NCBI GenBank assembly: GCA_003649515.1
Contig: QMSC01000069.1
Coordinates: forward strand, 1 to 6,708
Direction: 5' to 3'
From: Thermoprotei archaeon
GTDB lineage: Archaea > Thermoproteota > Thermoprotei > Thermofilales > B20-G17
DNA: 6,708 nucleotides
Shown here: in pieces, positions 1 through 5,275 of the stretch
How the letters are laid out: every line of letters begins with the position of its first letter
How positions within the stretch are numbered: position 1 is the first letter of the stretch
The notes under the pieces: generated by a model
What the model saw: the letters and a program-made list of their open reading frames with translations, nothing else
Databases searched by the model: none
Told to the model about the DNA's origin: nothing
Program-made: the position numbers and the translations under genes

Positions 1-1209
1 GCAGCATCTATACTTAATAGAATCTTCGCAGCAATAGGCCTTAACGTAAAAATTGAAGTAGAGAAGCAGTTCTTCAGAGGAGCATACTTAGATAAGCTAA
101 CTGCAGCCTTTGCTGCAAAGGAGGCTCCAGACATAATCGCAATGAAAGACCTACCAACACTAGTCGAAGGAGGCTATGTAATAGCCCTTGACGAGTACAT
201 TGAGAAGTACAAGGACTTACTAGAGGACGTTTATCCAACTCTATGGAAGGGCGTTACCTATAAGGGTAAGATATGGGCCATTCCACAGGACACTGAGGCA
301 AGACCACTATACTTCAGAAAGGACGTTCTAAGGAAACTTGGATGGAGGGAAGAGGAGATAGAAGCCCTACCAGAGAAGATCCGTAAAGGAGAGATAACCA
401 TAGAGGACTTAATAGAGGTAGCCAAGGAAGCCATGGCTAAGGGCCTGGTCGAGTGGGGCTTCTACCATAGGCCCAACTTCGGCGGCACACCCTTCATAAT
501 ACTCTACTACCAGTACGGCGGCGAGTTACAGGATCCCAAGACAGGAAAGCTAATACTATGCAAGAGCGCAATGCTAAAGATGCTAACACTACTGCACCGC
601 ATGGCCCAGGTAGATAAGGTAGTACCACCTAATATGATAGGGACTTCCTGGAGAGACATACACGCAGGCTTCGTAAATGGACGCGTCCTCTTCTGGTTCG
701 GTGGTACATGGCACTGGGCTGAGTGGCAGAGAGTGGCCTACCACGAGAAACTAGGCAAGCTACCTGAAGATTATGAGTGGGAGAACATGGGATTTGCCCT
801 AGTACCAGCACCTGAGGAAGGACTCAAGCCGCTAACGCTAACAAGCCCGTACCTCTACTACGTCACCTCCCAGTCAAAGTACCCAGAACTCGCATTCCTC
901 CTAATAGTGCTAGCCACTTCAGCTCCAATGGACGCCATACATGCCATTGACAGCGGACACCTACCAGTGAGATCCACTACTGTAAACCAGCCATACTATG
1001 CTAAGTCAAAGTTCCACAAGGAAGTTGCTTACATGCTAGAGCACACTACATTCGAGCCACTACATCCCAAGTGGCGCGCCTATAAAGATGCCTGGATAAC
1101 AGCGATAACTAAGGTCGAGACTGGCGAACTAACTCCAGAGCAGGCATTAGACGAAATGGTCAAGACGCTACAGACAGAGCTAGGAGACGCCATTATCATA
1201 AAAGAGTAA
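1..1209 (+). CDS. ABC transporter extracellular sugar-binding protein, family 1 (5' partial)
   Basis: The frame is open from base 1 and ends at TAA 1207-1209, so 402 C-terminal residues are visible and the start lies outside the window. Family-1 solute-binding proteins are usually about 420-550 residues including the signal peptide, so the missing part should hold the secretion signal, any membrane anchor and the first strands. Visible features are typical of the family: APDIIA (visible residues 42-47) before a loop and GGYVIALDEYI (57-67); then YKGKIWAIPQDTEARPLYFRKDVL (87-110 overall), the segment where these proteins contact sugar and begin the second lobe; tryptophan-rich GGTWHWAEWQ (234-243), aromatic residues suited to stacking on sugar rings; and a helical C-terminus with SGHLPVRSTT (318-327). 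It should deliver substrate to the two permeases downstream on the same strand. The ligand cannot be deduced. The broad function is very likely. Confidence 0.93.
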   Translation, partial: AASILNRIFAAIGLNVKIEVEKQFFRGAYLDKLTAAFAAKEAPDIIAMKDLPTLVEGGYVIALDEYIEKYKDLLEDVYPTLWKGVTYKGKIWAIPQDTEARPLYFRKDVLRKLGWREEEIEALPEKIRKGEITIEDLIEVAKEAMAKGLVEWGFYHRPNFGGTPFIILYYQYGGELQDPKTGKLILCKSAMLKMLTLLHRMAQVDKVVPPNMIGTSWRDIHAGFVNGRVLFWFGGTWHWAEWQRVAYHEKLGKLPEDYEWENMGFALVPAPEEGLKPLTLTSPYLYYVTSQSKYPELAFLLIVLATSAPMDAIHAIDSGHLPVRSTTVNQPYYAKSKFHKEVAYMLEHTTFEPLHPKWRAYKDAWITAITKVETGELTPEQALDEMVKTLQTELGDAIIIKE

Positions 1210-1240
1210 GAGGATAACTATTTCAGGTGTAGGAAATAGA

Positions 1241-1257
1241 TTTTTTATCTTTTTCTC
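1241..1257 (+). terminator. T-rich tract, probable archaeal-type terminator after the binding-protein gene
   Basis: The tract reads TTTTTTATCTTTTTCTC and begins 31 bases after the binding-protein stop codon. Archaeal RNA polymerase terminates at T-rich tracts without needing a hairpin, and I see no strong hairpin before it. Partial termination here would let the binding protein be made in excess over the permeases, as is usual for these transporters. The placement is seen directly; the function is inferred. Confidence 0.5.
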
Positions 1258-1261
1258 CCTC

Positions 1262-1270
1262 TATAAAATT
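1262..1270 (+). promoter_or_regulatory. TATA-like element, candidate internal promoter for the permease genes
   Basis: TATAAAATT lies 56 bases upstream of the permease TTG start, in the only non-coding gap of the + strand unit. Archaeal transcription starts about 25 bases after the TATA centre, which would put the start near 1290-1295 and give a leader of about 30 bases that includes the ribosome-binding site. The upstream BRE is poor because the sequence before it is pyrimidine-rich. An alternative is GGAAATAGATTTTTTATC at 1232-1249, which has a better purine BRE but overlaps the T-tract. Either element would allow permease expression separate from the binding protein. Confidence 0.42.
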
Positions 1271-1297
1271 TTTATCATTCTTTAGAGCAATATTATC

Positions 1298-1309
1298 TGT
1301 TAGCTAACA
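1298..1309. promoter_or_regulatory. Perfect 12-bp palindrome, candidate repressor operator
   Basis: TGTTAGCTAACA is its own reverse complement. It sits between the TATA-like element and the ribosome-binding site of the first permease, at or just after the predicted transcription start, where archaeal repressors often bind. Being a gapless palindrome, it cannot form a normal RNA hairpin loop, so a DNA-binding dimer site is more plausible than a riboregulator. No copy was noticed in the other promoter region, and no regulator gene is present in the window. The function is inference. Confidence 0.35.
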
Positions 1310-1312
1310 ATC

Positions 1313-1318
1313 GGAGGG
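1313..1318 (+). promoter_or_regulatory. Ribosome-binding site that fixes the TTG start of permease 1
   Basis: GGAGGG is a strong match to the 16S anti-Shine-Dalgarno and lies seven bases before TTG 1326. The frame has a stop at 1305-1307 and no ATG or GTG between that stop and the TTG, and the next in-frame ATG would remove about 40 residues including much of the first membrane helix. Together these make TTG the start. Confidence 0.8.
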
Positions 1319-1325
1319 TATCGCC

Positions 1326-2339
1326 TTGCTCGCAAAGGATCAGTATCTAGCTTACCTCAACAAAGTGCTGGGTGTGCTCAAGGAAGTTAAAACGAGATTT
1401 GGAAGATTTATACTCTTAACGGTCTTCCTGACTCCACTGCTAACAATGATGGCCTTAGCATGGATCTCGCCTGTAGTACTTACAATATATCTCAGCTTTA
1501 CAGATCTCAACATTCAAAACCTATTGACATTCAACGTGAGACTAACCCTAGAGAATTTCGGGAAGATCTTTAAGTACGATCCCTTTGTCCCCGAGGTCCT
1601 AAGGATAACGGTAATGTATGTGACCAGCGTGTTATTCATAAACGCCATATACAGCCTAATACTGTCCATAGTCTTGGCCTACCTCATCCGAAATGAGTTT
1701 TTATCAATATTCTTACGCGTCTCATGGCTCATTCCAAGAATAACTCCTGGAATAATATACGCGCTAATGTGGAACTGGTTTATAGACCCTAGGTCAGGGC
1801 TCTTAAACCCCTTACTTCAAGCTCTTGGTGTTCCCGCAGAATGGTTGCCTAGAAGCTGGCTTCTACAAAAGCCCTATTCACAGTTGCTGATGATAATAGT
1901 TAACGGTTACGTTGGAGCAAGTTTTGGAATGATAGTGTACACTGCTGCAATAAAGTCCGTACCCGATGATATAATACATGCAGCAAAAGTTGATGGTGCC
2001 TCCGATCTCCAAGTAGCCCGCCACATAATAATACCCCTCCTAAAATGGCCTATACTCTTCGTAACTGCCTGGCAGACCTTGAGCCTCATGGCTTCCTACG
2101 AGCAAATATTAATGATCTGGGGTAGCGGTGGTGGAGGAGGATATCGAGGTATAACGCGCGCTGCTGGCGTAACGGTATGGGCGTTGTACTCTTACACTAA
2201 GGCCTTCGATGACTTCGAGTACGGCTACGCTTCAGCGCTCTCACTGCTCCTCGTTATAATAGGCATAGCGTTGATCATCTTGTATTTCAAGATTTTCGGG
2301 TTCAGGAGACTAATGGAGCCCAGTAAAGTGGAGGTGTAA
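1326..2339 (+). CDS. Sugar ABC transporter permease, MalF/UgpA type
   Basis: This 337-residue inner-membrane permease is one half of the transport channel of a CUT1 sugar importer. Hydrophobic segments suggest six helices, at roughly 29-58, 97-121, 126-152, 187-209, 237-265 and 301-323, after a charged cytoplasmic N-terminus. The cytoplasmic EAA loop that docks onto the ATPase is at 218-240: HAAKVDGASDLQVARHIIIP keeps the AA..DGA.........I..P pattern, but has His218 where the family usually has Glu. The glycine-rich GSGGGGGYRG (266-275) replaces the usual TgGGPg segment before the last helices, and FEYGYASALS (297-306) is typical of MalF-type proteins. It starts at TTG, as the ribosome-binding site shows. 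The stop is four bases before the next permease gene. It should pair with that permease and the ATPase at 4096-5172. Confidence 0.94.
   Translation: MLAKDQYLAYLNKVLGVLKEVKTRFGRFILLTVFLTPLLTMMALAWISPVVLTIYLSFTDLNIQNLLTFNVRLTLENFGKIFKYDPFVPEVLRITVMYVTSVLFINAIYSLILSIVLAYLIRNEFLSIFLRVSWLIPRITPGIIYALMWNWFIDPRSGLLNPLLQALGVPAEWLPRSWLLQKPYSQLLMIIVNGYVGASFGMIVYTAAIKSVPDDIIHAAKVDGASDLQVARHIIIPLLKWPILFVTAWQTLSLMASYEQILMIWGSGGGGGYRGITRAAGVTVWALYSYTKAFDDFEYGYASALSLLLVIIGIALIILYFKIFGFRRLMEPSKVEV
2330..2336 (+). promoter_or_regulatory. Ribosome-binding site of permease 2, embedded in the end of permease 1
   Basis: GGAGGTG covers the last sense codons of the upstream permease and lies seven bases before ATG 2344. 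This is close to a full Shine-Dalgarno match. Because ribosomes finish the first gene on top of this site, the two permeases are probably translationally coupled and made in equal amounts. Confidence 0.8.
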
Positions 2340-2343
2340 GCTT

Positions 2344-3231
2344 ATGGCTACTGGAGGGAGATCTAGTAGGAGTTGGAGATACGTTTCGAAAGTACTCAAA
2401 GTGCTGGTGATTCTAGGAGTTGCAGTGATACCATTAATACCTATATGGAGCATGGTAGCATGGCTTGCCATACAGTCCTTCAGCAAAAAGGTAACCCTAG
2501 GACTAGTTCCCCTAGGCTTATCGATTGAAAACTGGCGCTTCCTATGGTCCCCCGTCAGAGCCGGACTAAAAGAGTACCCGAATATATGGCCTGTGACAAT
2601 CAACACTCTCCTCCTAGCACTTGGAGTTTCGATGCTAGTAGTCCTCGTAAGTACTTTGGGAGGCTACGCAATATCTAGAATAGACTTTAAAGGACGGACT
2701 CTACTCATGGAGTTCATCATTGCACTTCACGCGTTTCCAAGCATAATACTGCTAATAGCGCTCTTCATTATTCTTAATAAGCTAGGACTTTACGGCAAGG
2801 GCATAATAACGCTCATCGGCATAGCGATAATTAAGGCTGGCCTAGAGATACCTATGTCAACGTGGATAATTAAGGGGTTCTTTGACAGCATTCCATGGGA
2901 CCTTGAATGGGCTGCACTAGTTGACGGTTGCTCTAGGCTGAAGGCTTGGAAAAGCGTTATACTTCCTCAAGTACTCCCTGGAATAGCCGCCGTTGCAATA
3001 TTCTCATTCTTAGCGGGCTGGAGTGAATTCTTGCTCGTCTTCACGTACGTCAAGGACGAAACCTATTACACCCTGCCCGTGCTCCTGTACCACATGATAG
3101 GAGAGTTTAAATTTATAGACTGGGGCCTGTTGGCTGCTATGGGACTATTCTACACTATACCAACACTACTGTTCTTCACGCTAACACAAAAAGTGCTGCT
3201 TAGAATATACGTCGGAGGGGTTAAAGGATAA
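2344..3231 (+). CDS. Sugar ABC transporter permease, MalG/UgpE type
   Basis: This 295-residue inner-membrane permease is the second half of the sugar channel. Six hydrophobic segments lie at roughly 17-44, 85-110, 121-145, 153-177, 209-233 and 259-281. The EAA loop is canonical for the MalG type: EWAALVDGCSRLKAWKSVILPQVLPG spans 188-213, with the conserved DGC, LP and PG positions. SIENWRFLW (60-68) before the second helix and the C-terminal GGVKG are also typical of MalG-like proteins, which often end in a similar Gly-Val-Lys-Gly tail. The ATG start is supported by the site at 2330-2336, and the length is normal. The gene ends seven bases before the stop of the convergent epimerase gene, so the + strand unit contains no ATPase gene. 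Confidence 0.95.
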   Translation: MATGGRSSRSWRYVSKVLKVLVILGVAVIPLIPIWSMVAWLAIQSFSKKVTLGLVPLGLSIENWRFLWSPVRAGLKEYPNIWPVTINTLLLALGVSMLVVLVSTLGGYAISRIDFKGRTLLMEFIIALHAFPSIILLIALFIILNKLGLYGKGIITLIGIAIIKAGLEIPMSTWIIKGFFDSIPWDLEWAALVDGCSRLKAWKSVILPQVLPGIAAVAIFSFLAGWSEFLLVFTYVKDETYYTLPVLLYHMIGEFKFIDWGLLAAMGLFYTIPTLLFFTLTQKVLLRIYVGGVKG

Positions 3232-3244
3232 AACTAGTTTAAAC
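3231..3244. repeat. Overlapping palindromes at the convergent gene ends
   Basis: AAACTAGTTT (3231-3240) and GTTTAAAC (3237-3244) are both perfect palindromes, overlap each other, and span the seven-base gap between the two convergent stop codons. Part of the symmetry follows from two TAA stops facing each other. There is no long T-tract on either strand in the gap, so transcripts of both units probably run into the opposite gene before ending. Any role in termination is a guess. Confidence 0.4.
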
Positions 3245-4069
3245 AATTTCACGAAATATTTTTCTTAAATTCTCAATGGCTATTTTAGCAGCCTCTTCTG
3301 GGCTAGGCTTAGGTAAGATTTCAGCCGATAGGAAGCCCTCATATTTTATATCTAGTAGAGTTTTAATTATGCTCTTAAAATCTATATGTCCAAGCCCAGG
3401 TGCTAGTCTATTGCTATCAGCGACGTGAAAGTGTCCAAGCCTACTTGAAGCCTTCTTTATCGATTCCTCAACTATGGCTTCTTCAATATTCATGTGAAAT
3501 GTATCGAGAAGAAGGTAAAGGCTCTTCGAACCTACGTCCTCGATTAGTTTTAGTCCCTCGTCTACCGTGTTTATTATGTTCGTTTCATACCTGTTAAGCG
3601 GTTCAAAGAATATTTTTACGTCGAACTTTTCCGCGTACTCGCACAGCTCCTGAAGACCTTCTATAAGCCATGTATAAGCAACCTCATATTTTACCCCTCC
3701 AACTACTTTGCCCCTCATTAGGCCTATGACTACTCCACTTGAAAGTTTGTGAGCCACTTCTACGAAATCCTTTAACCGAGCTACAGCCTTTTTTCTAACG
3801 TTGGGTTTAGGGTCCGTTAGGCTGAGTCCCTCATGAAGGTAATTTAGTCCCGTACTAAAAGCTGGGACCTTAATCTTGTACTCTTCACACAAGGCCTTTA
3901 CAACACTTACCTTGAGGTCCTTAGGGTCTAGTAAGGAGAGCTCTACTCCATCGTAGCCGTATTTAGCAGCTCTCTTAAAAATGTCCTTTAGTTCACCTAT
4001 GAAGGCTATTGCATCGAAGCGAGGCTTAGAAAGAGATGTCACTATACTAACATTAAGTATGGTCCTCAT
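3239..4069 (-). CDS. Sugar epimerase/isomerase, D-tagatose 3-epimerase-like TIM barrel
   Basis: This enzyme has the xylose-isomerase-like TIM-barrel fold and probably epimerises a keto-sugar or keto-acid using a divalent metal. In the numbering that includes four extra N-terminal residues (start 4081), the metal ligands are Glu160 (EPLNRYET), Asp193 (LLDTFHMN), His219 (GHFHVADSNR) and Glu254 (LSAEILP). The 33-, 26- and 35-residue spacings equal those of the Pseudomonas cichorii tagatose 3-epimerase ligands (152, 185, 211, 246), and the substrate-contact equivalents Glu166, His196 and Arg225 are present. From memory it closely resembles Thermotoga maritima TM0416, reported as a 5-keto-L-gluconate epimerase of inositol breakdown. 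I prefer ATG 4069 (276 residues), because GGTG at 4079-4076 is spaced for it and nothing resembles a binding site before TTG 4081 or GTG 4078. It lies 26 bases after the ATPase gene, in the same unit. The family is firm; the substrate is not. Confidence 0.92.
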   Translation of the reverse strand: MRTILNVSIVTSLSKPRFDAIAFIGELKDIFKRAAKYGYDGVELSLLDPKDLKVSVVKALCEEYKIKVPAFSTGLNYLHEGLSLTDPKPNVRKKAVARLKDFVEVAHKLSSGVVIGLMRGKVVGGVKYEVAYTWLIEGLQELCEYAEKFDVKIFFEPLNRYETNIINTVDEGLKLIEDVGSKSLYLLLDTFHMNIEEAIVEESIKKASSRLGHFHVADSNRLAPGLGHIDFKSIIKTLLDIKYEGFLSAEILPKPSPEEAAKIAIENLRKIFREIV

Positions 4070-4075
4070 CTTACA

Positions 4076-4079
4076 CACC
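4076..4079 (-). promoter_or_regulatory. Weak ribosome-binding site favouring the ATG start of the epimerase
   Basis: On the - strand GGTG lies six bases before ATG 4069. The sequence before the alternative TTG 4081 is A/T-rich without any G-pair, so the longer 280-residue form is less likely. The match is short, so this is only moderate support. Confidence 0.45.
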
Positions 4080-4095
4080 AATAAAAGTTTTAGCT

Positions 4096-5172
4096 TTAGA
4101 TTAACGCCTTTCCAGTTTTCTTATCAAACAGGTGTATTTTGTCCTTCTTAAACGCTATCTTCACTTGCTCATTCATTCTTACCTTGATTTCTGGAGTTAC
4201 TGCCTTGAGAACTAGGTCTCCAATCTTGAGGTTTATGATCAGGTCTCTGCCTAGAGGCTCTATTACGTATATAAGCGCGGGAATCCCCTCAACTGCACCG
4301 ATGATTATATCTTCAGGTCTTACGCCCAGTATTACCTCGCTCGGAGCCTTAGCCTTTAGTACTTCTGCAAAACTCTCCGGAAGCTCTGTGACCATGTGCT
4401 CGGACTCAAATACTAGCTTTCCGTCCTTTTCGGTGAGCACTCCCTCAATGAAGTTCATTGGAGGACTTCCTATGAAGCCAGCGACGAAGAAGTTCCTGGG
4501 TTTATAATACAATTCCTCGGGAGTTCCTACCTGCTGTATCTTACCTTCATTCATTACTGCAATCCTATCGGCCATCGTCATAGCTTCTAACTGGTCGTGC
4601 GTTACGTATATCGTCGTTATTCCAAGCTCCTTCTGAAGTCTCTTTAGTTCAGCTCGCATGACAACCCTTAGCTTTGCGTCAAGGTTGCTTAGGGGCTCGT
4701 CCATAAGGAATATTCTCGGCTTCTTTACAAGGGCTCTAGCCAGCGCTACACGTTGCTTCTGTCCACCGCTTAGCTGTGCCGGACGCCTATCGAGTAGCTC
4801 TTCAATGCGCAGGAGCCCCGCAACCTCCCTTACTTCCTTCTCGATCTCCTTTTTCGGCACTTTCTTAAGCTTTAAGGGAAAAGCTATGTTATCAAAGACA
4901 CTCATGTGAGGATAAAGCGCGTAGCTCTGGAATACCATTCCAACGTTCCTATCCTTAGGTGGGAGATCGTTGACTATTTCGTCGTCGAAGTATATGTATC
5001 CGGACGTGGGCTTGTAAATTCCCGCAACCATTAGTAGCGTAGTCGTCTTTCCACAGCCCGAGGGGCCTAGGAATACCATGAATTCACCGTCCTCGATCTC
5101 TAAGTTGACATTGTCTACTGCCACAACTTTCCCGAATTTCTTTGTTATGTTCTCAAGTTTAACTCTGACCAT
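4096..5172 (-). CDS. Sugar ABC transporter ATP-binding protein, MalK/UgpC type
   Basis: This 358-residue cytoplasmic ATPase drives sugar import and should dock onto the EAA loops of the two permeases on the opposite strand. All motifs are intact: Walker A GPSGCGKTT (36-44), Q-loop Gln82 in MVFQSYALYPHM, signature LSGGQKQR (134-141), Walker B RIFLMDEP (153-160, with Asp158 and catalytic Glu159), D-loop SNLD (162-165) and H-loop His192. After the ATPase domain comes the extra C-terminal domain of the MalK class: FIGSPPMNF (233-241), LGVRPEDI (282-289), then OB-fold-like strands to the end. Length is normal. The ATG start has a G-rich site six bases upstream. It lies between the kinase (103 bases upstream) and the epimerase (26 bases downstream). 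MalK-type ATPases can serve several importers, so it may not be dedicated to the neighbouring permeases. The stop codon is TAA at 4098-4096. Confidence 0.96.
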   Translation of the reverse strand: MVRVKLENITKKFGKVVAVDNVNLEIEDGEFMVFLGPSGCGKTTTLLMVAGIYKPTSGYIYFDDEIVNDLPPKDRNVGMVFQSYALYPHMSVFDNIAFPLKLKKVPKKEIEKEVREVAGLLRIEELLDRRPAQLSGGQKQRVALARALVKKPRIFLMDEPLSNLDAKLRVVMRAELKRLQKELGITTIYVTHDQLEAMTMADRIAVMNEGKIQQVGTPEELYYKPRNFFVAGFIGSPPMNFIEGVLTEKDGKLVFESEHMVTELPESFAEVLKAKAPSEVILGVRPEDIIIGAVEGIPALIYVIEPLGRDLIINLKIGDLVLKAVTPEIKVRMNEQVKIAFKKDKIHLFDKKTGKALI

Positions 5173-5178
5173 TGGAGA

Positions 5179-5183
5179 CCCCC
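5179..5183 (-). promoter_or_regulatory. Atypical ribosome-binding site of the ATPase gene
   Basis: The - strand carries GGGGG (in GTGGGGGTCTCC) six bases before ATG 5172. It can pair with a CCUCC anti-Shine-Dalgarno if one G-U pair is allowed. Its presence argues for a leadered transcript and therefore for the upstream of the two TATA-like elements in this spacer. Confidence 0.5.
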
Positions 5184-5197
5184 ACGTAGATATTTGA

Positions 5198-5232
5198 TTT
5201 TAATATATGGGCTTAAGCTTTTAATCATTTCG
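5198..5232 (-). promoter_or_regulatory. Candidate archaeal promoter for the ATPase-epimerase unit
   Basis: Read on the - strand, CGAAATG (5232-5226) resembles a BRE and is followed by ATTAAAAG (5225-5218). A start about 26 bases further on would give a leader of some 20-25 bases carrying the G-rich binding site. A second TATA-like run, ATATATTAAAA (5208-5198), would place the start almost at the ATG and exclude that site. The palindrome GCTTAAGC (5218-5211) lies between them. I favour the upstream element, but sequence alone cannot decide. Confidence 0.42.
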
Positions 5233-5238
5233 ACTTTT

Positions 5239-5258
5239 AAATAAAGAGAAAGTGAAAG
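5239..5258 (-). terminator. T-rich tract, probable terminator after the kinase gene
   Basis: The - strand reads CTTTCACTTTCTCTTTATTT starting 18 bases after the kinase TAA stop. It is almost pure pyrimidine with several T-runs, the form of archaeal intrinsic terminators. It is directly followed by the TATA-like elements, the same order as in the spacer at 1210-1325. Readthrough into the ATPase gene remains possible. Confidence 0.4.
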
Positions 5259-5275
5259 TTTATGAAACCTCATAC

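Noticed and set aside
629..811. 60-codon open frame on the - strand inside the binding-protein gene
   Set aside because: It lies wholly within a well-supported gene, has no recognisable family features and no ribosome-binding context; it is a codon-composition shadow.
1073..1080. GGCGCGCC palindrome followed by TATAAAGATG in the binding-protein gene
   Set aside because: Both strings are ordinary codons in a conserved C-terminal region of the binding protein; an internal promoter there would drive no gene start.
1210..1325. Small RNA gene or riboswitch in the spacer before permease 1
   Set aside because: The spacer is only 116 bases and A/T-rich; I see no extended paired structure, and the one dyad has no loop. 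Promoter and terminator elements explain it better.
2121..2150. Glycine-codon-rich run (GGT/GGA repeats) that looks like a small tandem repeat
   Set aside because: It encodes the glycine-rich loop that MalF-type permeases normally have near this position; the slight expansion is not a separate DNA repeat element.
2310..2606. 98-codon - strand frame across the permease junction
   Set aside because: It is antisense to two clear permease genes, shows no family features, and its end coincides with the permease ribosome-binding region by chance.
4139..4507. 122-codon open frame on the + strand opposite the ATPase gene
   Set aside because: The product is Ser/Thr/Ile-rich low-information sequence fully antisense to the MalK C-terminal domain, so it is a shadow frame. 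The same applies to the + frames at 4658-4909, 5424-5747 and 5979-6260.
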